Assembly (NCBI RefSeq): GCF_901827155.1
Contig: NZ_LR594659.1
Coordinates: 1,488,001-1,552,000, forward strand
Reading direction: 5' to 3'
Source: Variovorax sp. PBL-H6
GTDB taxonomy: Bacteria > Pseudomonadota > Gammaproteobacteria > Burkholderiales > Burkholderiaceae_C
DNA length: 64,000 nt
The notes below the pieces were generated by a model. The model saw nothing but the letters and a program-made list of their open reading frames with translations, was not told the DNA's origin and did no database searches. A program made the translations under genes and the position numbers. This document shows positions 54,208 to 64,000 of this stretch, in pieces (the stretch's first letter is position 1; each line of letters begins with the position of its first letter).

Positions 54208-55169
54208 CGAGCGCCCCCACCATCGACTGGCGTCGCGACATCGAGGCCGCCGCCGCCCGCATCCAGGAACACGCCCCGAGTTTCCTGCGCCGGACGCCGC
54301 TATGGAAGTTGCCGGGCAGCGCGCTCGGCATCGAGGTACCGGGCGTCGAGCTCTGGCTCAAGCTCGAGCATCTGCAGGCCGGGGGCAGCTTCAAGGCGCG
54401 CGGCATGATGAACCGGCTGCTCGCCAACGAGATTCCCGCCAGCGGCGCCATTGTGGCCTCCGGCGGCAACGCCGGCATCGCTACCGCCGCGGCTGCGCAG
54501 GCGCTGGGCGTGCATTGCGAGGTCTTCCTTCCCATCGTGTCGCCGGAAGCCAAGCGCGCAAAGCTGCGCGCGCTCGGTGCCACGGTGGTGGTGGGCGGCG
54601 AGGTGTATGCCGACGCCCTGGCCGCATGCCTGGAGCGTCAGCGCGAGAGCGGCGCGTTGCTGACGCATGCCTACGACCAGGCCGAAGTGGTGGCCGGCGC
54701 CGGCACGCTGGGCCGTGAGATCGAGGAAGAGGGCGGCCTTCCCGACGCGGTGCTGGTCAGCGTGGGCGGCGGCGGCCTGATCGGCGGGCTTGCAGCCTGG
54801 TTCGAGCAGCGCAGCCGCGTGGTGGCGCTCGAACCCGAGCGCGCGCCCACGCTGTTTCGTGCGCGCGAGGCGGGCGAGCCCGTGGATGTGGACGTGGGCG
54901 GCGTGGCGGCCGATTCGCTGGGGGCGCGCCGCATCGGCGCCTTCGCGTGGGACATCACGCAATGCCAGGTGCGCGACGCCCTGCTGCTGCCCGACGAGTC
55001 GATTCGCGCCGCGCAGCTGTGGCTGTGGAAGGAGCTCAAGCTGGCCGTCGAGCCGGCCGCGGCGCTGCCGCTGGCCGCGCTGCATACAGGCGCCTATGCG
55101 CCGCGCCAAGGCGAGAAGATCTGCCTGATCGTCTGCGGCGCGAACGTGGACCCGGCGAGCCTGGCCTGA
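54204..55169 (+). CDS. PLP-dependent threonine/serine dehydratase-like enzyme
   Basis: This 321-residue fold-type II PLP enzyme starts with GTG. Lys 64 in [12 protein letters not shown] binds [21 protein letters not shown] and the phosphate loop [12 protein letters not shown] are typical. It resembles catabolic threonine dehydratase or serine dehydratase/racemase. The regulatory domain of IlvA is absent. Its coupling to ispH looks fortuitous. Confidence 0.88.
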   Translation: MTSAPTIDWRRDIEAAAARIQEHAPSFLRRTPLWKLPGSALGIEVPGVELWLKLEHLQAGGSFKARGMMNRLLANEIPASGAIVASGGNAGIATAAAAQALGVHCEVFLPIVSPEAKRAKLRALGATVVVGGEVYADALAACLERQRESGALLTHAYDQAEVVAGAGTLGREIEEEGGLPDAVLVSVGGGGLIGGLAAWFEQRSRVVALEPERAPTLFRAREAGEPVDVDVGGVAADSLGARRIGAFAWDITQCQVRDALLLPDESIRAAQLWLWKELKLAVEPAAALPLAALHTGAYAPRQGEKICLIVCGANVDPASLA

Positions 55170-55193
55170 AGCGCGGCCCTGAGGTCTGCTCGA

Positions 55194-55604
55194 TCAGGTC
55201 TGCGGGTGCGCGACGTTGACCATCCACGGCACGCCGAACTTGTCTTCGAGCATGCCAAAGCCTGGCGACCAGAACGTTGCGGCGTAGGGCACGGTGACCT
55301 TGCCGCCCTCGGAAAGCGCCTTGAAGAGCTGTTCGCCTTCGTTGACGTCCGTGGCCTGCACCGAGAGCGAGAAGCCCTTGTAGCCGTTGAAGGGCATGCC
55401 GGGCGGCAGGTCGGACGCCATGAGCTGCTTGCCTCGCGCCTCGAGCGTGGCATGCATGACCTTGTTCTTGTGTGAATCCGGTGTGTCCTTGCCCATCGGG
55501 CTCTCGCCGAAGGTCATGCTGAAGAGGATCTTGCCGCCCAGGCTCTTGGCATAGAACGCCAGCGCCTCGGCCGCGTTTCCGTTGAATGACAGATAGGCTT
55601 CCAT
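55194..55604 (-). CDS. VOC-superfamily protein (PhnB/3-demethylubiquinone-like)
   Basis: This 136-residue protein with a glyoxalase/bleomycin-resistance fold matches the PhnB-type: MEAYLSFNGNAAEALAFYAK, HATLEARGKQLMASDLPPG, then LSEGGKVTVPYAATFWSPGF and GMLEDKFGVPWMVN. No activity can be assigned. It is divergent from serS. Confidence 0.9.
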   Translation of the reverse strand: MEAYLSFNGNAAEALAFYAKSLGGKILFSMTFGESPMGKDTPDSHKNKVMHATLEARGKQLMASDLPPGMPFNGYKGFSLSVQATDVNEGEQLFKALSEGGKVTVPYAATFWSPGFGMLEDKFGVPWMVNVAHPQT

Positions 55605-55652
55605 CGAATTTCCTTCGGTGTCGGTAGGGGAGAGCGATCCTACGCCCCCGCC

Positions 55653-56996
<1,344 letters not shown>

Positions 56997-57049
56997 AAGG
57001 CCGCCGGAACTCTCTGCTAGAATCGCCGGCTCGACAAACACCAGACTCC

Positions 57050-57141
<92 letters not shown>

Positions 57142-57172
57142 GAAGCCTTCCAACGGCTTCGACAAACGCAAG

Positions 57173-57205
57173 AAGCCCAAGAGATCAAACTCCTGGGCTT
57201 TTTTG
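57173..57205 (+). terminator. rho-independent terminator after tRNA-Ser
   Basis: AAGCCCAAGAG (57173-57183) and CTCCTGGGCTT (57190-57200) pair with one G-U around ATCAAA and are followed by a T run. Confidence 0.85.
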
Positions 57206-57213
57206 TTGGCCCT

Positions 57214-57576
57214 CTAGTTCGACAAGTAGTCGAAGAAGGCTTCGAGCTCGGTGGACTTGTCGAACACGGCGCTAGCACCGGCTGTCGCGCACCGGCTTCG
57301 AATGTCCGGTGTCGCATAGTTTGTCAGCACGACAATCCTCTGGTCCGAACGTCGATCCTTGAAAGCCCTCAACACGGTCAAACCGGAGCCTTCCTTGAGA
57401 AACAGGTCCAGGATCATGAGGTTCCATCGCTCGGCGTAGCGCGCGGCCACGAGAATGGCTTCGGAAGCGGTCTCTGCCGTCGCGAGGACTTCGACGTCGG
57501 CAAATTCCAGTAACGCAGCAATCAGGTTGTCGCGAATGGTCTTGCTGTCTTCGACAAGAATGGTGGCCAACAACAC
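57214..57576 (-). CDS. single-domain response regulator (receiver only)
   Basis: This 120-residue CheY-like receiver begins near LLATILVEDSKTIRDNL. The acidic pair ED, the phospho-acceptor Asp in LMILDLFLKEGSG, the Thr in VVLTNYA and the Lys in VFDKSTE are all present. There is no output domain. The GTG start follows GAGGAAAGG; an ATG 26 codons upstream would add an unrelated N-terminus. The partner kinase is not in the window. Confidence 0.8.
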   Translation of the reverse strand: MLLATILVEDSKTIRDNLIAALLEFADVEVLATAETASEAILVAARYAERWNLMILDLFLKEGSGLTVLRAFKDRRSDQRIVVLTNYATPDIRSRCATAGASAVFDKSTELEAFFDYLSN

Positions 57577-57692
57577 GCCCGCGACCTTTCCTCTGATTCT
57601 TTGCTGGCACCGCGCCAGTGCGAGTGTTCTACGCGTCGGCGCGCTGCGGGACATGTAGGCGGACTACCCGAGAAGGGCGGCGTGTCGATGCG

Positions 57693-57986
57693 TCAGCCGG
57701 CGGCTCTGTACTCCTCGCGGGACGCATGCCTTCCCAGAGAATCATTGACCTCCTCCAGTTGCTCGACCGAGCCGTTCAGCCGCTTTTCGGCGTCGCTCGT
57801 CTTCTCGACCGCTTGTTCGACATCGTCGCTGCGACCTCGCCCGGAAATGCCTGCGTCGAGAACCTCATGGATGATCGCCAGCTCTTCGGCGACCTGCTTG
57901 ACGGTTTCGGTGGCCTGCTTGTTCTTCTCCAGCGCCTGGTCGATGGCCGGCGCTGTGCTCTCGGCGCCGGGAGTGGGATGGGGCAT
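57693..57986 (-). CDS. small coiled-coil protein of unknown function
   Basis: This 97-residue, strongly helical, acidic protein (ALEKNKQATETVKQVAEELA, VEQAVEKTSDAEKRLNGSVE) is predicted to be a coiled coil. It has no signal or membrane segment. GAGGAG precedes the ATG of MPHPTPGAES. It lies 116 bases upstream of the receiver gene on the same strand and could be its partner, but this is only positional. Confidence 0.65.
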   Translation of the reverse strand: MPHPTPGAESTAPAIDQALEKNKQATETVKQVAEELAIIHEVLDAGISGRGRSDDVEQAVEKTSDAEKRLNGSVEQLEEVNDSLGRHASREEYRAAG

Positions 57987-58143
57987 CGAATCTCTCCTCT
58001 TGGTGGAACTGCATGGTAACGGCAGCTGCAAACGAGAGTGTTACTGCCCCACGATGGAGCCAAACATTACGTATGGGAACTTCTCACACAGTTCCACTTT
58101 TTGCTCTGTAGTAGAGGTCGAAAGTAGTACTTTACTGGTCAAA

Positions 58144-58353
58144 ATGATGACCATGAAAGATACACCCGACACCAACCTGGGCTGGTGGACTGACAAGCCC
58201 GAACGGGAGCCGCGCGCTTCCTCATTCAACCCGATCTCGGGCCCTTTCCTTAGGCGACGGCCGGAAAGGGTGTGGCTCAAGGCGGCGCTGATCGTTGCAC
58301 TCATGGCGGGCTTCGGCTGGTCGCTGCTGAACCTCGTCCGCGTTGTCTCCTGA
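58144..58353 (+). CDS. small single-pass membrane protein of unknown function
   Basis: This 69-residue protein has a polar N-terminus (MKDTPDTNLGWWTDKPE), basic RRRPERVWLK and one membrane helix (AALIVALMAGFGWSLLNLV) at the C-terminus. Three ATGs (58144, 58147, 58153) are close together with no clear ribosome site. The upstream 150 bases are relatively AT-rich, so a promoter is likely there. Confidence 0.55.
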   Translation: MMTMKDTPDTNLGWWTDKPEREPRASSFNPISGPFLRRRPERVWLKAALIVALMAGFGWSLLNLVRVVS

Positions 58354-58639
58354 GGCCTCGGCCTTGCGTGCTCGCAGTGCGCCCATCTCACGGCGAAAGG
58401 CAAACGCTCTCAAGGCCGTCCTTTAAGCGAGGATTAAGACTGGCCTTCCATCATGAAAGCAGACAGTCGCCTGGCGCTGGTAGAGGTTGCTTCGGCAGCG
58501 CCCGTGATGGGCGGTTTCCTCGATGCCGGCGACTGTCCCTATCTCGGCTCCACGCCGCTCGAAATAGAGGCCCGGCCCCGGTGACGCCGCACAGTGCGCC
58601 GGCTCGACTCGCGGCGCCGGCCTGGTCATTCACACCTTC
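58354..58639. other. intergenic stretch without a confident gene
   Basis: This is 286 bases between a small membrane protein and the SDR gene. A 43-codon frame (58453-58584, MKADSRLALVEVASAAPVMG...) is open but has no convincing ribosome site. No repeat or strong hairpin was seen. Confidence 0.4.
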
Positions 58640-59431
58640 TCAGACCACCAGCGGTGTCGCCGCTCCATCCATCGAGACGATGGCGCCCGAGATGTAGCCC
58701 GCGCGCGGCGAACTCAGGAACACGACCGCATTGGCGATGTCTTCCGGGCTCGCGATGCGCCCGAGCGGCATGCGGGCCTCGGCATCGCGCCGCACCTCCT
58801 CTTCGCTGCGTTGGCGCAGGCGGGCGTCGGCCGCCAGGCCCTCGGCCATGCGCTCGGTCAGCGTCATCGCGGGATTGACCGCGTTCACGCGAACCCCGAG
58901 GCGCCCGTAGGCGGCGGCGAGGCCCGCGGTGGCCAGCATCAGCGCCGCGTTGGCCGCGCCGCCGGCCAGGTGGGTCGGCGCGGCGACCTTGCCGCCCATG
59001 CCGATGATGTTGACGATCGCGCCCGCGCCGCGCTCGCCCATGCGCTTGATCGCCGGGTCCATCACATGGATGTAGGTGAAGAACTTGGCCTGCATCGCGT
59101 CGTGCCAGGCCTTCGGCTGCAGCTCGCCGAAGGGCGTGCGCCGCGCCGCTCCTGCGGAGTTGACCAGAACCTCCACGGGGCCGAGGCCGGCCTCGGCAGC
59201 ATCCAGCATCGCGAGCGCCGCAGATGCGTCGGCCAGGTCCGCGCTGTAGCCCCGCACCGAGGCATGGCCTTCCGAGCGCAACTGCGCGAGCGCCGTGTCC
59301 AGGTGCGCCTGGCTGCGCCCGCCCAGGCTGACCTGCGCGCCCTCGCGCAGGAACTCACGGGCGCAGGCCAGGCCGATGCCGCGGCTGCCGCCTGTGATGA
59401 GGACGTGCTTGCCGCTCAGCTGAAGATCCAT
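58640..59431 (-). CDS. SDR-family oxidoreductase with altered active site
   Basis: This 263-residue Rossmann protein has the cofactor motif TGGSRGIG (13-20), NSAG (91-94) and the C-terminal AVVFLSSPRAGYISGAIVSMDGA. The catalytic YxxxK motif is missing: the aligned positions 157-161 read GGAAN, and the usual Ser is not evident (NIIGMGGKVA). It binds NAD(P) by homology, but standard dehydrogenase chemistry is doubtful. It is divergent from the CBS-pair gene. Confidence 0.85.
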   Translation of the reverse strand: MDLQLSGKHVLITGGSRGIGLACAREFLREGAQVSLGGRSQAHLDTALAQLRSEGHASVRGYSADLADASAALAMLDAAEAGLGPVEVLVNSAGAARRTPFGELQPKAWHDAMQAKFFTYIHVMDPAIKRMGERGAGAIVNIIGMGGKVAAPTHLAGGAANAALMLATAGLAAAYGRLGVRVNAVNPAMTLTERMAEGLAADARLRQRSEEEVRRDAEARMPLGRIASPEDIANAVVFLSSPRAGYISGAIVSMDGAATPLVV

Positions 59432-59551
59432 GAAGCCTCCGGGGTCGAGTTGCCGAACAGGCAGATCTTAGGAGGTCTTAAGGGGTACTTGCCGAGCCCG
59501 GCCTGCCTGTGTTGTCATGCGGGAATAAAGTCGTGTTCGGAGAAACAAGCG

Positions 59552-59995
59552 ATGAAGAAGGTGGCAGAAATCCTCAAGGAAAAAGGCGACCAGGCCGTGC
59601 ACAGCATCGGGCCCGACGCCTCGGTCTACGAGGCAGTCGCGCTGATGGCGAAGAAGAACATCGGCGCGCTGCTGGTCATGGACGGCGAGCGCATCGTCGG
59701 CATGCTGAGCGAGCGCGACTACGCCCGCAAGGTCGTGCTGATGGCGCGCTCGTCCAAGGACACCCGCCTGAGCGAGATCATGACCCCCACCGTCATTTAT
59801 GTGCACCCCTCGCAGAGCAGCGAGGAGTGCATGGCGGTGATGACCGAGAACCGCGTGCGCCACCTGCCGGTGCTCGACGACGAGAGCCGGCTGGTCGGGC
59901 TGATCTCGATCGGCGACCTGGTCAAGGGCATCATCTCGGAGCAGAAGTTCATCATCGAACAGCTTCAGCACTACATTGCCGGTGAGCACGCCTGA
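59552..59995 (+). CDS. CBS-domain-pair protein
   Basis: This 147-residue protein is made of two CBS domains (Bateman module): SIGPDASVYEAVALMAKKNI then GMLSERDYARKV, and IMTPTVIYVHPSQSSEECMA then GLISIGDLVKG. Such stand-alone modules bind adenine nucleotides and sense energy or redox state. The partner is unknown. Confidence 0.92.
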   Translation: MKKVAEILKEKGDQAVHSIGPDASVYEAVALMAKKNIGALLVMDGERIVGMLSERDYARKVVLMARSSKDTRLSEIMTPTVIYVHPSQSSEECMAVMTENRVRHLPVLDDESRLVGLISIGDLVKGIISEQKFIIEQLQHYIAGEHA

Positions 59996-60043
59996 GCGTT
60001 CGGCCTCTTTGCGCGAGCCGGCGCGAACACCCGCGACCCGGCG

Positions 60044-61060
60044 CTAGGTGGCGTCTTCCATCGACGCGCTGTAGTCACCGAGCGTTGCCGCGCTGTTCAG
60101 CCTGGCGCGCTGCAGCAGCGCCTTCTGCGCAAGCGCCGCATTGCCCGACTGTCCCCGCCACGCCTGCATTGCTGGGTCCTGCAGCGCACGTCCGTAGGAA
60201 AAGCTCAGTTGCCAGGGGTGAGGCCCGAGCCGGTTCAGCGCGTCCAGGTTGGCGGTCGCCTCGGCGGGCGACTGGCCGCCGGAGAGAAAGTTGATGCCGG
60301 GCACCGCTGCGGGCACCGCACGCCGCAGCACCCGCAAGGTCTGCTCGGCCACCTCGGCCGGTGTGGCTTGCTGCGTGTGGGCTTTGCCGGGCACCACCAT
60401 GCTCGGCTTCAGCAGCATGTGCTCGAGCGCCACACTGTGTCGGTTCAGTGCAGCGAACACCTCATGAAGAACCGCCAGGGTGACCTCTGCGCAGCGGGCC
60501 TGCGCGTGGCCCCCATCGATCAGCACCTCGGGCTCGACGATCGGCACCACGTCCAGTGACTGGCAGACCGCCGCATAGCGCGCAAGCGCCTCTGCGTTGG
60601 CCTCGATCGCGGCCCGGCTCGGGAGCAGGCCTGAGACGTTGTAGACCGCGCGCCACTTCGCAAAGCGCGCGCCTTGCTGCTTGTAGCGCTCGAGCCGCTC
60701 GGCGAGCCCGTCCAGACCGTACGTGATCTCATCGCCCGGCGCCAGCGCCAGCGGTCCCTTGCCGCAATCGACCTTGATGCCCGGCACGAGGCCCTGCCGC
60801 GCGGCCAGCTCCGGCAGCGGCTCGCCGCCGTCGGCGCGCTGGCCGAGCGTCTCTTCGTACAGGATGACGCCGCTGACGTACTGGCCGAGGCCCGCCGTCG
60901 CCAGCACCAGGCCGCGCCAGGCGCGCCGGTTTTCTTCGGTCGACTCGACGCCGATCGCTTTGAAGCGGTTGGCGATGGTCGGGGCGCTTTCGTCGGCCGC
61001 CAGGATGCCCTTGCCCTTGTGCACGAGCTCGTGCACGGTCGCTCGAAGTTCGGTGGTCAT
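60044..61060 (-). CDS. class I fructose-bisphosphate aldolase
   Basis: This 338-residue Schiff-base aldolase of the animal-like class I family opens LVHKGKGILAADESAPTIAN. It has EVLIDGGHAQ, the catalytic Lys in MLLKPSMVVPGKAH and FLSGGQSPAEATANLDALNR near the C-terminus. The start at MTTELRATV was chosen over a longer frame that runs through the divergent promoter. It is divergent from the glutamate dehydrogenase gene. Confidence 0.93.
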   Translation of the reverse strand: MTTELRATVHELVHKGKGILAADESAPTIANRFKAIGVESTEENRRAWRGLVLATAGLGQYVSGVILYEETLGQRADGGEPLPELAARQGLVPGIKVDCGKGPLALAPGDEITYGLDGLAERLERYKQQGARFAKWRAVYNVSGLLPSRAAIEANAEALARYAAVCQSLDVVPIVEPEVLIDGGHAQARCAEVTLAVLHEVFAALNRHSVALEHMLLKPSMVVPGKAHTQQATPAEVAEQTLRVLRRAVPAAVPGINFLSGGQSPAEATANLDALNRLGPHPWQLSFSYGRALQDPAMQAWRGQSGNAALAQKALLQRARLNSAATLGDYSASMEDAT

Positions 61061-61169
61061 GGCGGAGTCCCCCGTTGGAGCCTGCCAGTCTCCGCCGGCC
61101 GACCCGGCAACGCAAGTCATTTGTCCGACGCGATTGCGATGTAGATTAGCGGCCCAACCGGAGACAAGC

Positions 61170-64000
61170 ATGCTGATGACCACGCAGACGACGGAAGCAG
61201 CGCGCAAGGACGAGCGCCTGGAGGAAGTGGAGCAGAGGGTGCGAGCCAAGGTGCCGGCCGGATCGGTGGAGGAAGTCTGCGGCTTCGTGCGCCGCTACTT
61301 CGCCCAGGTCGACCCGGAGGACCTGGGCGAGCGGCCGGCGGCCGACCTCTATGGCGCCGCGCTATCGCACTGGAGCTTCGCGCGCAGGCGCGAGGCAGGA
61401 CGGGCCAAGCTGCGGGTCTTCAACCCCACGATCGCGGAACACGGGTGGCAGTCGACCCACACCGTCATCGAGATGGTGAACGACGACATGCCCTTCCTGG
61501 TCGATTCGATCACGATGGAGGTCAACCGTCACGGGCTCACGCTGCACCTGATCATTCATCCGCTCATGGCCGTCGAGCGCGGCGCCGACGGCGTGCTGCG
61601 CGGCCTGGCGAGCGAGGCAGGTGCATCGGCCGATGCGCGCCGCGAATCCTTCATCCATGTCGAGGTCGACCGCGTGCCGGAGCCGGCGCGGATGGAGGCG
61701 CTGGCGGTCGACCTCGAGCGCGTGCTCGACGACGTGCGACAGGCCGTGGCCGACTTCGAGCCGATGCGGGAGCGGGTGCTCGCGATCGTGCAGGGCCTCG
61801 ACGATCGGCCCCCGCCGATCCCGGCGCAGGAGCTCGCCGAGGGACAGGCCTTCCTGCGTTGGCTGTCCGACGACCACTTCACCTTCCTCGGCTATCGCAG
61901 CCACGAGCTGGTCAAGGCCGATGGCCAGGACGCGCTGAAGATCGTGACTGGCTCGAGCCTGGGCATCCTGCGCGATGCAGAAGCACCGAGCGCCAACGCC
62001 GCGTTCGCCGCGCTGCCGCCCGAGATACGCGCCAATGCACGCCGGCCCGAGCTGCTGGTGGTGACCAAGTCGACGTCGCGTTCGACCGTTCACCGGCCTG
62101 GCCGCCTGGACTATGTGGCGGTCAAGCGTTTCGACGAGCGGGGAGAGGTGTGCGGCGAAGACCGGTTCCTCGGTCTCTTCACCTCCACCGCCTACAGCGC
62201 CAACCCGGCCGAGATCCCGCTGCTGCGCCGCAAGATCGCCAGCGTGGTGGAGCGTGCCGGTCTTCCAGCGGGCAGCCATTCGGGCAAGGCGCTGATCAAC
62301 ATCCTCGAGACCTACCCGCGCGACGAGCTGTTCCAGATCAGCAACGATGACCTGCTGCAGACGGCGATGGGCATCCTGCACCTGGGCGAACGACAGCGCT
62401 TCCGGCTGTTCGTGCGGCGCGATCCCTTCGAGCGCTTCCTGTCCTGCCTGATCTACGCGCCGCGCGAGAACTACACCACCGAGCTGCGCCAGAAGTGGCA
62501 GGACATCCTGCTGCGCGAGTTCAACGGCATTGCTTCCGAGTTCAACGTGCACCTTTCCGAATCGGTGCTGGCGCGCGTCCAGATCACGGTGCGCACCAAG
62601 CCCGGAAGCATTCCCGCCTTCGATGTGCGCGAGCTGGAGGAGAAGCTGGTGGCCGCCGCCCGCCGCTGGGACGACGACCTGAAGACCGCGCTGATCGAAG
62701 CCGCCGGCGAGGCGCAGGGCAACGCCTTGCTGCAGCGCTTCGGAGCGGCCTTTCCGGCCGGCTACCGCGACGAGTTCGCAGCGCGCGCCGCGGTGCACGA
62801 CATCCAGCTGATGGCGCAGCTGAGCGACGAGCAGCGCCTGGGCATGAACCTTTACCGCCCGCTCGAAGCAGCTCCCGGCACGCTGCGCTTCAAGGTGCTG
62901 CGGCGCGGCGAGCCGATCACGTTGTCGGCGAGCCTGCCGATGCTCGAGCACCTGGGCATGAAGGTGCTCGACGAGCATCCGCACCGCGTCGCTCCACAGG
63001 GCGAGTCGCCGGTCTGGGTCCATGACTTCGGGCTCCTGGCCGCCTCGGGCGACACCGAGATCGAAGTGGATGCGCTGCGTCCGGTGTTCGAGGAAGCCTT
63101 CCACGCCGTGCTGAACGGCGACGTCGAGAACGACGATTTCAATCGCCTGGTGCCAGCGGTGCAGCTGCCGGTTCACGAGATCGTGATCCTGCGCGCCTAC
63201 GCCAAGTACATTCGGCAGATCGGCTTCGCGCTCTCGCAGTCTTTCATCGAGGGCACGCTCGCCACCCATGCCGGCATTGCGCGGGCGCTGGTGGAGCTCT
63301 TCAAGCTGCGCTTCGACCCGCAGCCGGCGCTCGATGCGCAGGCGCGCGAGGAAGAGAAGGTGCGCGAGATCGAGGCCGCGCTGGACGGGGTGTCCAACCT
63401 GTCGGAAGACCGCGTGCTGCGGCAGTACCTGGCGCTGATCCAGGCGACCCTGCGCACCAATTACTGGCGCCGAGATGCTGCCGGACGGCGCCGCGGCTTC
63501 CTGTCCTTCAAGTTCGATGCGGCCAAGGTACCCGACCTGCCGGCGCCGAAGCCGCTGTTCGAGATCTTCGTGTATTCGACCCGCTTCGAAGGCGTGCACC
63601 TGCGCGGCGGGCGCGTTGCACGCGGCGGGCTGCGGTGGTCGGACCGGCCGGAGGATTTCCGCACCGAGGTGCTGGGCCTGGTCAAGGCGCAGATGGTGAA
63701 GAACACCGTCATCGTTCCCGTGGGTTCCAAGGGCGGCTTCGTCCTGAAGCGTGCGCCAGCAGCGAGCGACCGCGAGGCCTACCTGCGCGAGGGCGTGGCC
63801 TGCTACCAGAACTACCTGCGGGGCCTGCTCGACATTACCGACAACCTGGCCGGCACCGCCATCGTGCCGCCGGCGCAGGTACGCCGCCACGATGCGGACG
63901 ACGCCTACCTGGTGGTTGCGGCCGACAAGGGCACCGCCACCTTCAGCGACTACGCCAACGGCATCAGCAAGGAGTACGGCTTCTGGCTGGGCGATGCCTT
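61170..64000 (+). CDS. gdhB: large NAD-specific glutamate dehydrogenase, 5' part (cut by window end)
   Basis: An open frame from ATG 61170 runs off the window after about 943 codons; family members have about 1,600 residues. N-terminal ACT-like/regulatory regions (VNDDMPFLVDSITMEVNRHG, FLRWLSDDHFTFLGYRSHEL) lead into the catalytic region (GGLRWSDRPEDFRTEVLGLV, KNTVIVPVGSKGGFVLK). It deaminates glutamate to 2-oxoglutarate with NAD+ in the cytoplasm. The glutamate importer gltIJKL lies about 10 kb upstream. Confidence 0.95.
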   Translation, partial: MLMTTQTTEAARKDERLEEVEQRVRAKVPAGSVEEVCGFVRRYFAQVDPEDLGERPAADLYGAALSHWSFARRREAGRAKLRVFNPTIAEHGWQSTHTVIEMVNDDMPFLVDSITMEVNRHGLTLHLIIHPLMAVERGADGVLRGLASEAGASADARRESFIHVEVDRVPEPARMEALAVDLERVLDDVRQAVADFEPMRERVLAIVQGLDDRPPPIPAQELAEGQAFLRWLSDDHFTFLGYRSHELVKADGQDALKIVTGSSLGILRDAEAPSANAAFAALPPEIRANARRPELLVVTKSTSRSTVHRPGRLDYVAVKRFDERGEVCGEDRFLGLFTSTAYSANPAEIPLLRRKIASVVERAGLPAGSHSGKALINILETYPRDELFQISNDDLLQTAMGILHLGERQRFRLFVRRDPFERFLSCLIYAPRENYTTELRQKWQDILLREFNGIASEFNVHLSESVLARVQITVRTKPGSIPAFDVRELEEKLVAAARRWDDDLKTALIEAAGEAQGNALLQRFGAAFPAGYRDEFAARAAVHDIQLMAQLSDEQRLGMNLYRPLEAAPGTLRFKVLRRGEPITLSASLPMLEHLGMKVLDEHPHRVAPQGESPVWVHDFGLLAASGDTEIEVDALRPVFEEAFHAVLNGDVENDDFNRLVPAVQLPVHEIVILRAYAKYIRQIGFALSQSFIEGTLATHAGIARALVELFKLRFDPQPALDAQAREEEKVREIEAALDGVSNLSEDRVLRQYLALIQATLRTNYWRRDAAGRRRGFLSFKFDAAKVPDLPAPKPLFEIFVYSTRFEGVHLRGGRVARGGLRWSDRPEDFRTEVLGLVKAQMVKNTVIVPVGSKGGFVLKRAPAASDREAYLREGVACYQNYLRGLLDITDNLAGTAIVPPAQVRRHDADDAYLVVAADKGTATFSDYANGISKEYGFWLGDA

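Noticed and set aside
58453-58584. 43-residue plus-strand frame
   Set aside because: It lacks a ribosome site, a recognisable fold or a coupled neighbour, so it is not listed as a gene.
61362-63890. 842-residue minus-strand frame
   Set aside because: It is antisense to the NAD-glutamate dehydrogenase gene, whose frame is open to the window end and carries catalytic motifs.

Overview
The window is about 68% GC and densely packed. It contains betaproteobacterial (Burkholderiales, Comamonadaceae/Variovorax-like) versions of metG, yceH, apbC, serS, ispH, radC, gltIJKL and NAD-specific glutamate dehydrogenase. Many genes are coupled through ATGA or GTGA stop/start overlaps. I assign the organism type from gene content and protein style only.

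Layout. 1-5509: a clipped gene end, a BamE-like lipoprotein, a SulP anion transporter, a tiny lipoprotein, metG and yceH. 5526-12849 (minus): a six-subunit membrane complex of the hydrogenase-4/complex-I type (HyfB, C, E, F, G, I-like). Its large subunit has lost both Ni-Fe cysteine motifs, so it is an energy-converting-hydrogenase-related (Ehr) complex rather than a hydrogenase. A 47-residue ribbon-helix-helix-like gene precedes it, and a diverged copy of that gene points away from it at 12968. The AT-rich gap between the two copies holds a perfect 16-bp palindrome. 13308-14601: a CysB-like pseudogene and an Xre/RES toxin-antitoxin pair. 14668-17222: apbC, a LysR regulator (probable FdsR) and a DUF2501 protein.

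17312-36565 is a formate-oxidation region. The cytoplasmic NAD-linked enzyme is a fused FdsG-FdsB plus FdsA, preceded by a perfect 11-bp inverted repeat. It is followed by a three-gene lipid-A amino-sugar cassette (GT2, ArnT-like, NaxD-like deacetylase). Next comes a periplasmic membrane-bound formate dehydrogenase operon: DUF3305, DUF3306, polyferredoxin, TorD chaperone, small Tat protein, FdhA, FdhB, lipoprotein, cytochrome b, periplasmic protein and FdhD. The two dehydrogenases probably share FdhD, because no fdsC or fdsD follows fdsA.

36624-41762: an FtsX-family permease and a reverse-transsulfuration pair (CBS, CGL). 41759-43900: a visibly less GC-rich pair that reads as a type III secretion effector candidate and its tandem-CesT chaperone, with no secretion apparatus nearby. 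44083-46531: a rubrerythrin / Hdr-like Fe-S protein / DUF3501 operon. 46664-50791: a 2-oxoglutarate oxygenase and the gltIJKL glutamate/aspartate importer. 50863-57140: globin, Smr, RadC, FKBP, IspH, PLP dehydratase, VOC protein, SerS and tRNA-Ser(CGA). 57214-64000: a receiver-only response regulator, two small unknown proteins, an SDR lacking its catalytic motif, a CBS-pair protein, class I aldolase and the 5' part of a large NAD-glutamate dehydrogenase.

REP-like palindromic elements occur three times, twice inside coding sequence (fdsA and the DUF3306 gene). The points most worth following up are the Ehr complex with its divergent duplicated RHH regulators, the orphan effector/chaperone pair, and the FDH regions with in-gene REP elements.
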